Below are positions 51,601-61,905 of a stretch of 64,000 nucleotides of DNA, piece by piece. This DNA comes from Hetaerina americana (Eukaryota > Arthropoda > Insecta > Odonata > Calopterygidae): positions 46,759,475 through 46,823,474 of the forward strand of contig JAKTNV010000003.1 in NCBI GenBank assembly GCA_022747635.1, read 5' to 3'. Below the pieces are notes generated by a model. The model was not told the DNA's origin, did no database searches, and was given only the letters and a program-made list of their open reading frames with translations. The stretch's first letter is position 1, and each line of letters begins with the position of its first letter. The translations under genes and the position numbers were made by a program.

Positions 51601-54600
51601 AAGAGTGGGGGTGCAGAAAAAAAGGGCGCGTCCCTTCTCGGAACTCCTACCCCCCAAAAAAACCAACTAAGCGCACTTTTCTCTTACCTTTATTGTGCGT
51701 ATAACTCGCGGAGATTCTCTTACGCCCCGGCACTCCAGCGTCCAAAACCCCTCTACCCCTTTATATTCCCTTGGATTCGTTTTTTTTGTTCCCAAACCCC
51801 TTTGCTCCGTCTTTCATGTGCCGACCCAGCGTCGCCCACACTTCTCTCTCCTCACCTCTCCCCTTCCTTCCCATCCTCCCCTCCAACCCGCCCACCCTGC
51901 CCCACACACCTCCTCTCCCCAAATCCCACCCCCGCACCGCCCGCCACCCCTGTCCGCCGTACTCCCTATGCAAACGTACGAGGAGAAAATTGGTTCTTGA
52001 GAGGAAATTGAAAAGAGTGTAACAGTTGGTCTTGAAAGTTATATTACCGTCGGAAATTTTGACCGCCCACTCCCGGATGGCAAAATGGGACCGACCCATG
52101 CATTCCGAAGAGTCTGAATGGTTTCCCTAGCATCTTTTATGATAACGAGCAGCGACGCGGTGTGTCCCACTACAGTCCACAGCGGAGCCAGGAGAGATAT
52201 TTAGATTCTTCCGAGTTGAAAGTAGGGAAATTGTATGGGCGGCTACTGTGACTGTACAAAATTGTTTCTCTCCGAATTTTTGCACATTTACGAGAATTTG
52301 AATGTATTTAACGTAATCTTATAGCAGTCACGACCAACGTACTTGTACTGGAGTATTTTTATTTAACACTGTTATAAATTTACAGAATAGAAAGAGTTTC
52401 AAACATATAACAAGTGTTTCACGTTACTAGATGATCATACGTCGTGGATAATGTAATCGTAAAGCCTAGTTGCAGCCCATCCTTCTATTTAATGCTATGT
52501 TTAACTGTGGGGGGTGTAATTGCTACAACGAAAATTGGCAACATATTTAAATGTGACATAGGAAACACGGTACTACGATGAAATTTTAACTTTCAATCTT
52601 AATCGTATTTTAACTAAATCTTTGCTGTTCAGAAATATTATTATAATATAACTAAGTTAACCTGTGGCGAGTGCATTGCTAATCTAATTCATTAAGGCTG
52701 ACGTATCAGATATCTGGAACAGAAATGCTTTGGAAATCGAGAGGCACATGTACTCGGGGATAAAAGGATGCACCCATTGGTCTTTAACTGCGAAAAATAA
52801 AACTTTCGAAGCTTAAATTGTGCACACACACATGCGATATTGATTGATTCAAATCTTTTCTAAACCTTAAAACTAATAAAACTAAATAAAAATATTATTT
52901 CGAAATCCATTCTAAAATTTGACTGAAAATGAAGACAGGAGTGTGCGTTGATAATGTAGGTTGATAGAGCATGCGGGTTTTCGGAATGAGAACATCAAGA
53001 AATAAAATGCAATGCTGGAAGCTTGACCAAGGCTCGGATGACTCGCATGCCAGGTGACAAAGCGAATGATCCAGATGCAGAATATAAAGAGAGTACTCAA
53101 GGTCACACTTACTGGGCTATAGGCGAGCGGCGCGCGACTCACCGCGATGGCGGGAAAGCCCGAGGGCTGCGGGGAGGCGGCCTGGACGTATCCCACGCCT
53201 GCCGCCGCCGCCGCCGCTGCTGCTGCCTCCGCCGCCCCCGCTCCTGTCACTCCTCCTTGATTTCCACCACCACCGGTGCCGCCGCCCCCGCCTCCGGTGC
53301 CGCCACCCCCGGCGCCACCGTACATGTCCATGGGGCCGGGTGAGCCGGCATTGGGTACGAATCCTCTAGAGCTGGCTGCCGCGGCTGCGGCCGCTGCCGC
53401 CGCCGCCGCTGCGGCCGACGCGCCGACCGCGGGGAACCCCTGGTGATGGGGGTGCGGAGGCGGTGGCGGTGGGGGTGCGTAGTTGCTCATCACTGCGTCG
53501 GGAGAGAGGAGAGAAGGAGTCAGTACGAGTGAGATAAAAATCGTTAATGCAATGCAAAAACGGCCGTCATAACGCATCATTACTTGACGTTTAGAAATGA
53601 AACAACGAATCGGAATCAATCAAATCTTCCTTCAAAATATTTCTCATATAGGCAGATACTCAGCATAACTAAATTAAACATTTAAAGATATAAGTAATCC
53701 GCAAGGTCCAACACCAGACGGCGAGACGATACCACATCAAAACCATACATGCCATTTAAAACTATGCAACTTGGATTTTCCAGTGAGAAGGTCGAGCAAT
53801 ATAATCTGACTGATCATAACCATTAATACCAATTTTAAGGGGTAATTAATGAATAATGTGCTATGATATAGAAGAACACCACTCTCAATGCCGCAAACAA
53901 GCAAGGCGCATTAAATTAATTCCGATAAAATACACATACTCATTGGCTTACCTGATTTACAATTACAATCGCATAACTTTAATGCAGAAACGGTGAGCTA
54001 GTGAAAGTTTTGTCTACATATCATGTACGTTGACGCATTATAATCGCTTTCCATCACCATACCCCGTAAGTCAACTCTTGTAAAATAATTCATTTCATGT
54101 ACCTACAGAAATGCATTATTCAAATGATTTCAACTGCGTTATTTTCACGAAATATCCATTTGTAATTGCCTAGGTAGTAGTAGTTTTGAGGGGAGGCGAC
54201 CGACAGCTAAGGTCATTTGCGCCAGAGGGGATGGACAGGAAAGGATGAAGGGTGGAGAGAAACCCGGCGTCGGCATTAGCCTACTCTTTACGAAAGGCGC
54301 CAAGGGGTCCGCAGTTTAACGTCCCATCCGACGGACGGCGTACTCACTCAAAGTGCCCTCCACAAAGCACCTCAAGTAGGGATCGAGATACCTCTGAAAA
54401 ATATTCAACACCGCCGGGATTTGAACCCGCGCCCTCATGGTGGGAGGCCAGTACGTTAGCCCCCGCACCATCTCGATCCCAATTGCCTAGGTATATACTT
54501 CCAATGTAAACCTTGAATGACAGGAAAAAAAGAACACGGCTATAGCATCATCAGGTACACTGATGCCATTAGTATGTCTTTGAGTTAATTATGGAAATAT

Positions 54601-57600
54601 TCGACAGTTTTGGCATAGGAATAGATCATTACTAGTGTTATTTCTCTTTAAAAAGTGCATTTTGAGACATCCATTAAATATAAATCAGGTATTCTTACGT
54701 TTTAAAAATGTTTTCTTTTCCGGTAGAAAGATTTGAAATGTTTGCCGATAAAAGTTATACCGGTTCTCAGATATAAAACTCGGCCCATCCATTTCCCCCA
54801 CAGACTTACAGAAGCCAAATATAAGGACTCGCCGGCCATTAAAATACCCTTTAGTTTTAGATGAGTGCTATTATTTTTACGCTTTTCTTTACGCAGGACA
54901 AACGAGTGTCTGAATTTCCTAACCGACAGAATTGAGAAGGTGAATTGCATTGGTTTCACAATTTCTCAAACTTCGGCCTTATTGCAGTCACATGCGCTTC
55001 ATGAATTACGTTGAAATAATAAGGATATATGGACCTATCCAACGGTAGGACTAACTAAATGAACATACCACGAATACACTCCCTATAGTAAATTTATTAG
55101 GCAATTTGTAAGAAGAGACTGGCGGCCTATTCAGAGCTGTCCGCACAGTAGAAAACTCTTTTATTGTCAACTCCATCCATTATATTTCAGAGTTCTAAAT
55201 AAAACTTGACTGCAAAACTCCAGGTAGAACACTCGATCGACACATGGAACTCGTCAGTTTATTTTGCTATCTTTTTTTGAGACGAGAATGTGTTAAATGA
55301 CCAATTTTTCCAAATGATATTTTCAGGAGAGATGGTGTATGACTGTGAGCTCAGGCACAGAGCATGCGACAGCAAAACATTTCCGTCCAAAAGCTCAAAC
55401 CAGAACTGAAATAATAATGCTCGGGTGCCTGCGATGTACCACGGCAGAAAGGGTTACCAACTTTATTAATAGATAACCGATTGGTTTCGTGTTTATCAGT
55501 TTCCATTAAATACATATGCCTTCCAAATTCAATTCATCGAGTCTAGTTTCATTGAATAACGTCCCATCGGAAGTCCATCCACCCACAGTACGTCACCAAA
55601 TTTACTGCGTCACGGTAACTACGTAATGCCTTCTGCTCCGCAAATGAAAATCCAATTTAGTATTCGCTGGTGCAAGCAGTTACAACGTTTCTCTCCAGAC
55701 TCACAGTCTGCAGGCTTGAGCAAATCATGTGATAAAAGTCACTTCAATGGAAACGCGCAAAAAAAAACAATAAAATTTACTCATTTCGGTAAAAAATGGC
55801 TAATAGAAGAGAATAGAGTCCAATATATTTTTATAAATAAGCATTTTCCTGAAAATAATCAATCAAATAGAAATGAATATGAAGTCAAAGAATGGTTCCA
55901 AGCGATAATTTAAGTTTTTCACTGAGGATATTTCCTCAAGAGAATTGCATTACTTCACTGTTGGATTTCAAAGGAAATTGAAGGCGGTAATCAGTTTTGC
56001 GCAATGTAGTTAAATGTTTCATTCGGGAGAACTTAGTTTAAATTACATGAATAACTAAATGTACCTACCACTAGTGAGTGACCATGAGAAATTTCCAAAC
56101 TCGTGTTAAAAGAAAAAAGGCTTTTGGACTTCTGGGAGAAATACTTTCGATTTCAACATACGATACATAGCGCGAGAGAACAAGCCGTTGTAATATAAAT
56201 TAAACACACCAAAATCACTAATTTTCTTTCCTCTTCATCCGCCTTTCAGTTTGGTTCGTGTAAAAACGACGTCCATTTAAATTATCTGGGCACTGGGCGA
56301 TGCCATATATCAACACCCAATAAAGAAGAATTAAGCGGAATCCTCCATCGAGGGTGTCCCACTTATGTCGTGCCGACTGACATTACACGCGTGTAAGAAG
56401 AAAGAAAGAAAAAGAGCTATTGCAATAAGTTTGCGTCCAAAGGTTGCATCGGGGAAACATCCCGTTAAATTGCCGGAGATTTGTGCGGTTTACTCAAAGA
56501 AACAACGACAAAACTTTCCGAATAAATTAAGTGCGAAGGGGAAAAATATTGCCGGAAGTGAACAAGGAGCAATAGGGCGCTTAATGAAAGGGAGAGAGGG
56601 GAGAGTCATGGAATGGGAAGGAGGCGGAGTTTGAAGAGACAGGAGGAGAAGGATGGGAACCCGATGTCCCCCGGGACCAAGGAAGGGTGGAGGGACGGCC
56701 ATGGATGAGAAGTGGGAGGGAGGGTAGGAGAGTGGGTGAGGGGAAGGGAGGAGAGTGAGGAGAAACGAGGAAGTAAGGGAAAATGGCAATCAGAGGGAAA
56801 GAAACTAAAAAGCTCTCTGGCCAGTAAGCGTGGCGGCACAATGGCCCCGTAACGATGCCTTCGAAGTATATTAAACGGTGCGGCAAATGAGCCGACGCAA
56901 GGATTTTGCGGAGGAGAAAGGGCGACGAGGGAGATGGGTGCGGCACCAAAGGGAAAGGACGGCTACATGGAATACAGAAAAAAATGCACAGACTGGTGAG
57001 GAGAGGAATGCGTGGATGCTTTAGCCGAGTTGGAATGAGTGGTGGCGAATATTTTGAAATTCGTTAATTCAGAGGCCGCCAAATCAAAAATAATGTACTA
57101 ATATACGCCACTTTAGGATAATAGAGTAAACTTTAATTTGCTATGATTGCGCATGACAAGAATATCTATCCTAATATACGAGTATGTACCTAGTTTTTAG
57201 AGCATGAAATTCATGATACTACCTGACCGTAGAGGAATATTGTATTGTCAGAACAAAAAACGCTGGAAATTGAAGGGCCTCGAAATGATGGAATAAGACA
57301 AAATTACTAATCAATAATTATTTCATATGACAATTATTCCTAACTACGGAATGGTCTTTGGAATTTTCACACAGCACACGTAAAATTCGATTACTTTCTA
57401 GGTACCTACAGGAGGATTGAGATTCATAATTAAACATAATTGGAAAACGATTTCCTTTGCAGCGTATCAGAATCACTGCGGCAATGGTTTGGCCACGGAG
57501 CATTTCACGACACCTAAAATACTGATTTGAAGATCAGTAAAATTATTTTATTCACTGATGTAACCTCCTCAATTAAATTTTCAGAGTTTTTCATTACACT

Positions 57601-58696
57601 TCTCGCAAAAGCCTGATTCCATAAGGGTTCCACGCATTTTTTCTGAAAAGTGTAATAAAAGGAAAGCGCGTACATTCGACTGCTGTAAATCGAGTGAGTG
57701 ATATAAAAATAAACGTAGGTGAAGCAATGGCTAGGGCCGAAAATCTATTTCCAGGACCCTTTCGCTCCGTTCGCCAATGAGGGCTCGTAAATTGGGCGTT
57801 AGTGAGCGGGTGAGTGAAATAGAGCCGGTGTTGAAAGGGATGGAGGTTCTGGGGAAATAGGCTTAGTTTACGTTTCCCTTACCCTTAGTCTGGGAGATGC
57901 AACCCGCACCGTCGAATTTCGCATGCCTTGGACCGCATTCACGGTGTGCGGGGAAAGTAAACTGCGCCCAAGGGTCGAATGTTCCAAAGAAAACCACTTC
58001 ATTTCAACCCACCTCCTCCTGCTCTCCACCCATACCCCCCTCACTCCTCACCCGCGCCGCTTCCTCCGTTCCTCTGCCGTTCATTAGCGCTGGGAAGTCT
58101 CTCCAAAAGTCAAATCTTCCGCCTTCCATGCCACTCCTCTTTCAGACTCCTTATTTCGCCCGTTTCTTAACGAAACGTCTTTCTCCGCTCCTTGCAGAGA
58201 TGTTACTCTTGGGATGTTTGCTTCCCGCCCGCATGCTTCCCGCCCAAACTCCCTAGCATTTTCGAGAAAAAAGTCTCATCCTCCCGGTTTCATTCGATTT
58301 TGCTCCTTTCCCTAAGCCATCTCAGCTTTTTTGGCCATTTTTACCCTCATGCTATTGGTTCTAACCTCCTAATTTCAAGTCTAGCCACGCTGCTAATTAG
58401 CCACCTTAGATTACCCCGAAGAGAAAGATATGGTTTTCGTCAGCACGAGGTATTGGTTTCTGTTTCTCCATCGACTAACCATTGTGAATGGCCCAGAATA
58501 AGGGTTGAAAATACAAAATTGAAGTAGGTACACTGCAGAAAAAAATGTTCCGCATTTTCAATTCGTGCTTGACATCATCTGATGAATGGAATTGATCTTG
58601 GCAGAACGAGTGAAAGGCTTACTACTTTATCCCCACCATACACATTTTATGTGTATGTATATATATACATATATATATATACACATATATATATAC

Positions 58697-58740
<44 letters not shown>

Positions 58741-61700
58741 GTATATATAATACCAGAATTTAAAAGTACCTATATTCATCACCATTTGTAAATACGATAA
58801 ACTTCACAATTAAAGACACTCACTGGACACAAAATTATATCATAAGTTTGAAAAAATAAATAACATTTAATTCATAAATAGGTTGATTTTAACTTGAGTA
58901 AATTGATAAATGGCGTACGATTGCCTGGTAAAATTATTGATTAGCTTGAAAAGTATCATTTGGTGGACTTTTCGTACATAACTTTCAAGGAAAGAACAAA
59001 TCAATAGCTGAAGGAAATCGAATTTCTCATAGACTGGTACGCGTACGAGTCTAACTGATAGCAGAACAACTCGATTAAGTTTAGACATTCTAGTTCAGTA
59101 CTTGGGTTTCAATATTACTGGCGACCCTGAAAAGAATGAAGCTAGCCACCTTCACTCATTTCAATGATCACAGCTCCATTACTATAATGTCTTGTGCCCT
59201 TCATACAGAAACATAAGGTGGCGACATTGCTTAATTTCCATTCATCTAATATTAATTTGAACTTCATAAATATAAAGTAGCCAAGCTTTATAACAAGAGA
59301 GAAATTGACTAAGTTTTTGGAAGAAAATGAAATCGCCGAGACCTTGAAGCTTTCCGTATATGTATTCCAAAGAGTCACACTATCAAATCAAGTTTAAGCA
59401 ATTACTTGCATTTAAATTTCACCAGAACGTCTTATTAAACACGATTAATATTTTGACACTCAATTAATTGCTTTCCAATATGAATGTTTGCATTCATAAA
59501 AAGTATCCAATCCACTATCGAAGAAAGTCATTTTGAGTTATTTGGAAATGTGTATGATAACGCGGAAAAAACTGGCGTCCTTTTGTTCATCAACTATAAG
59601 TCCATTTAAGAACTTTGAATACAAAATTAATTTTTACGAAGCCCAGAAAATACCATACTAAATAATTTTAGCCTAATTAACCAGGTACTTTTCAGGTAGT
59701 TTTTAAACTTAGTGTTATTTGACAACTTTCTAGTGGAACACTCATAACGGCACAAACAGAAGACATATAATTAAAAATGGTGTTAATTGGATGGGAAATA
59801 GAGAAAAAAGAAAGAAAGCTAGGAGAGAAAACTGTTAGTTGGACAGAGGTCTCACCTGACAGTGCTTGGGTAAGCAGCGGGGTGTTATTGTTCGGAGTCA
59901 GCTGACCATTCGTGATGTCCACTGTTGGTTGTGAAGTGGACATCAACAGGACGTTTCCACGTTACCAGCGGAAAGCGTAAAGAGAAAGAGAGAGTAGACA
60001 TTAGGAAAGTTCAAGACTCCAAACACTACAAACATTGAAAAGATTAAAAATTAAGACAGTGACTCCCTATATGCCCAATGCTTAATTTCCTCAAATAGTA
60101 CATTTAGAAAAAGAAAAAAAAATGTACAGAAATATTTCCGTTATTTAAATTGACTGATAAAGAAAGTTGTAGTGGAGGAGAGACGAAAGTCTAAATGTAG
60201 AGAGGTGACGGTAATCTCTAGTACTGCGCATCTGTAATTTTATCACGAACGAATTCAAATTGCAGATATCAGCAATTTAATGCCTAAAATAACATATTGT
60301 AGCAATATTCAATTAGATATTTATCATCTATTAGGTAGGTAAACAAGCACGCTTCACATCTTTTACAGAAAATATACTTGCCTAGCACACTTTTTGCCTT
60401 ACAGTAAGGTATGTCATAAGCCCATTTAGTTTCATTTCAATGTAGATACGAAGATTTGCGGTAGCGTGAGATGCGCTCTCATTACGCAACCAAGAGCTCT
60501 CTAATACGTACAAATGCTAATCATTGCTAAAGGTATTGAAAATAGGGAAGCACAGCGGAAGTGTACTAATATATAACCTGCACCGGAGAACGAAGACTAT
60601 AGAGCAAATACAATCATCGGGGTGGAAAAAGAAGCGTAAATTCTTGCCTTAGAAGCGGTTCAAACATCAATTCTACTGTAAGCCTGTTAACATTCACTCA
60701 GCATATACTCTTTCATCTATAATGCCCCATTCACTTATTCAGACAAGCATTCATAGCACACAGAGCATTCACACTAGGGTCACTCGTATTCAGAGCTTAC
60801 ACCAACGCATCCATGCACGAGCCATAAATAACAGCGAGGAATTCGGTTCCGGGAAGTGAAGGGTTGGAGCTAAGGTGAAATAACCCCATGGGTGTCGCGT
60901 TAAAGATGCACATCTCTTGCAACGCCCTTGCATTTCTAACTCAGGGGCATAAGGACGGGTCGAGTAGATTGGGTGCGATTTCATTTCCATTTTCAATGGA
61001 GCCGGATGAAGAGAGGGAGAGAGAAATAGATCAGGCACCAGTAGGGCGGTTAAGGAACCAAGGAGATAGAGACTAGTAGGAGAACGACAATTAAAAAAAA
61101 AGGCAGAGGGTGGCACAATGGAATGGACTCGTGTTTAAACGTCACTACTATACTCTCTTTCACTCCTCCCGGCCCATTACGCTCAAGACATCTTTATGCT
61201 TCAAGTTCAATGGCGGGAAAACATCCTCTCCCTCCCTCGCACACCCTCGCATTCATACGCGACCGCAATCACACACACAAACGAATCTCGCTCCCTTACT
61301 CTGGGAACCGGGATTAGCTCGCGAGTGGTGGTGGTGATAGGCGGCGACGGCCTGGGCGGCGGCCGCCGCCGCCTGAGCCACGGCGGCCGCTGGGTCCTGT
61401 TGGAGGGTGTTGGGTTGGTGGTGGTTTTGGTGGTGGTGGTGATGTTGTTGTTGTTGGTGGTGGTGGGGGTTGGGTTGCTGGTGTCGCTGTTGAAGGTGGT
61501 GGTCCCCTCGCGTCACTTGGTGCTGTTGCTGCTGCTGGGCCGCCGCCGCTACGGCCGCGGCGTAGTCGTAATATGTGGTGCCGGAATGCTGGTGGTGTTG
61601 GTGGTGGTGAGGAGGTCCAACCCCTCCACCTTCGAAACCCATGGCTCCTCCGCTTGTTCCAATGCCATCACCTCCACCTCCTCCTCCCCCGACCCCGTTG

Positions 61701-61905
61701 GGCGTCATGTGAGCCAACCCCATAACGCCGCCCTCTCCTCCTCCTCCCACACCGTTTGTGGACATGGTGGGGTCACACCCACCCAGGGACACCCGCACCG
61801 CATCCGACCCGGCGGCGGAGCCGGCGGCTGCGGCGGCGGCGGCCGCGGCTGCAGCAGCGGCGGCTGCCGCGTTCGGATTAGGGAAGTAACCGTAGCCGGG
61901 GAAGC
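45572..61905 (-). CDS. Rbp6: Musashi-family RNA-binding protein gene, 3' half (probably Rbp6)
   Basis: Four minus-strand exons (61905-61300, 59921-59856, 53492-53143, 45613-45572) join without a frame break, each with an AG acceptor and a GT donor, giving about 353 residues plus a stop. Seen: the last exon encodes [17 protein letters not shown], and the exon before it carries [10 protein letters not shown] and [15 protein letters not shown]. Known: vertebrate MSI1/MSI2 end with an SPGP..YG..AASP.P..GFG block and GPLIATAFTNGYH. Musashi proteins bind UAG-containing sites in mRNA 3' UTRs through two N-terminal RRMs and control translation, chiefly in neural and stem cells; the region after the RRMs is low-complexity. 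Inferred: the RRM exons lie past position 64000. Arthropods carry two paralogues, msi and Rbp6; the vertebrate-like tail favours Rbp6, but msi is not excluded. The Ala, His, Gln and Gly runs are long. Confidence 0.85.
45614..53142 (-). other. Rbp6 last intron (about 7.5 kb)
   Basis: Bounded by the GTGAGT donor at 53142 and the GCCGCAG acceptor at 45614. No exon-like open frame is recognised inside. It contains a TA-rich stretch near 45765-45790 and GC-richer strand-skewed blocks: purine-rich 47580-48190 then pyrimidine-rich 48240-48620, purine-rich 49550-49800, pyrimidine-rich 51090-51290 then purine-rich 51300-51430, and pyrimidine-rich 51640-51970. Long open frames in these blocks come from low-complexity composition, not genes. 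An inverted repeat ACAAATTTA/TAAATTTGT lies at 50196-50220. Confidence 0.7.
53107..53142 (-). other. Rbp6: Alternative in-frame 5' splice site of the 53143-53492 exon
   Basis: The sequence CCA/GTAAGT (GTAAGT at 53107-53112, last exon base 53113) is a near-ideal donor 30 nt beyond the main GTGAGT donor. Using it adds ten residues, [10 protein letters not shown], before [13 protein letters not shown] and keeps phase 0. The added codons are open and unremarkable. By consensus the distal site may be as strong as the proximal one, so which isoform dominates cannot be told from sequence. Confidence 0.55.
53143..53492 (-). CDS. Rbp6: Rbp6 exon with conserved Musashi C-terminal block
   Basis: 350 nt. 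Acceptor CCCGACGCAG/TG after a CT-rich tract; main donor ATCGCG/GTGAGT, leaving phase 0. The product runs [20 protein letters not shown], then an Ala run of about 14, [20 protein letters not shown], a long Gly/Thr linker, a second Ala run, and [19 protein letters not shown]. The order SPGP, Tyr-Gly, linker, GVG(N)Y, AASPQP, GF matches the end of vertebrate MSI2, which anchors the gene identification. The Gly and Ala inserts are much longer than in vertebrates. A second good donor lies 30 nt further on (see 53107-53113). Failure to splice would read on in frame to a stop at about 52912. Confidence 0.9.
54164..54176. repeat. SINE target-site duplication, copy 1
   Basis: AATTGCCTAGGTA, identical to 54481-54493; the two copies flank the SINE. 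The (TAG)n tail abuts the right end of this copy, so its exact end is uncertain by a few bases. Confidence 0.85.
54177..54480 (-). mobile_element. tRNA-derived SINE with 13-bp target-site duplications
   Basis: On the minus strand the element starts GGGATCGAGATGGTGCGGGG and has a perfect Pol III B box, GGTTCAAATCC (54417-54427), about 54 nt in, where a tRNA head should have it. The body contains GGATGGGACGTTAAACTGCG and ends in a short (CTA)n tail next to 54177. Identical flanks AATTGCCTAGGTA at 54164-54176 and 54481-54493 are the target-site duplication. GGGATCGAGAT at the head is repeated inverted (ATCTCGATCCC on the minus strand, 54379-54389), enclosing the tRNA-like part. The A box is degenerate. 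It is inserted in sense with Rbp6, in an intron. Intact duplications suggest a fairly recent insertion. Confidence 0.85.
54481..54493. repeat. SINE target-site duplication, copy 2
   Basis: AATTGCCTAGGTA directly next to the tRNA-like head of the SINE; matches 54164-54176 at all 13 positions. Confidence 0.85.
57588..57660. repeat. Imperfect inverted repeat
   Basis: TTTTCATTACACTTCTC (57588-57604) and GAAAAGTGTAATAAAA (57645-57660) pair except at two positions, with a loop of about 40 nt. It is possibly an old MITE remnant. Confidence 0.55.
58640..58750. repeat. Large TA/CATA microsatellite
   Basis: Roughly 100 nt of interspersed TATATA and CATATATA units, the longest simple repeat in the window, inside an Rbp6 intron. 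The open frame across it is spurious. Confidence 0.9.
59856..59921 (-). CDS. Rbp6: Rbp6 66-nt exon encoding (M)[21 protein letters not shown]
   Basis: Chosen because phases fit on both sides. The A left by the upstream exon plus TG gives Met, then [21 protein letters not shown], and the final G joins TG of the next exon to give Val. Acceptor: CCAACAG/TGGAC, preceded by a modest pyrimidine stretch (TGTCCACTTCACAACC) and a stronger CT run further upstream. Donor: TCAG/GTGAGAC, a good consensus. The exon is exactly 22 codons and phase 1-1, so skipping it leaves the frame intact. The peptide is polar and Asn/Thr/Leu-rich with no domain. The acceptor is the least certain boundary of the model; an acceptor at GGTCAG would shorten the exon and break the phase match. 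Confidence 0.72.
59922..61299 (-). other. Rbp6 intron (about 1.4 kb)
   Basis: Between the GTAAGG donor at 61299 and the CCAACAG acceptor at 59922. The pyrimidine tract near 59970-59995 (minus strand CTCTCTCTTTCTCTTT) lies farther from the AG than usual. Nothing else is recognised. Confidence 0.6.
61300..61905 (-). CDS. Rbp6: Rbp6 internal exon, Ala/His/Gln/Gly-rich linker
   Basis: 606 nt, 202 codons, entering and leaving in phase 1. The acceptor is a long pyrimidine tract ending TTCGCAG; the donor is CAGA/GTAAGG. The product opens [12 protein letters not shown], matching the Pro/Gly/Tyr-rich stretch after the RRMs in Musashi proteins. It continues with about 16 Ala, a Gly-rich section (GVGGGG repeats), [24 protein letters not shown], Gln and His runs, another Ala-rich part ([15 protein letters not shown]) and ends [13 protein letters not shown]. 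No folded domain is visible; it looks like an intrinsically disordered, possibly self-associating segment. Ala codons are mixed GCN, so the tract is not a pure triplet repeat. Upstream intron sequence stays open in the same frame but is polypyrimidine tract, so the exon start is set by the acceptor. The opposite strand has a 268-codon open frame that is only a shadow of the repeats. Confidence 0.85.

Larger units (their letters stand above)
53493..59855 (-). other. Rbp6 intron (about 6.4 kb) carrying a SINE
   Basis: Runs from the GTGAGA donor at 59855 to the CGACGCAG acceptor at 53493. Recognised content: a tRNA-derived SINE (54177-54480), an imperfect inverted repeat (57588-57604 with 57645-57660), a large TA/CATA microsatellite (58640-58750), a purine-rich block (56560-56960) and a pyrimidine-rich one (57990-58330). 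No coding exon is evident; open frames at 55626-55913 and 57897-58256 lack any family resemblance. Confidence 0.65.

Noticed and set aside
54405..54480. A genuine tRNA gene at the SINE head
   Set aside because: The B box is perfect but the A box is degenerate, the stem pairing is wrong for a 73-nt tRNA, and the sequence is part of a longer element with target duplications.
54252..54509. 85-codon plus-strand frame
   Set aside because: Lies over the SINE and runs antisense to it.
58582..58791. 69-codon Tyr/Ile/His frame
   Set aside because: Direct translation of the TA/CATA microsatellite.
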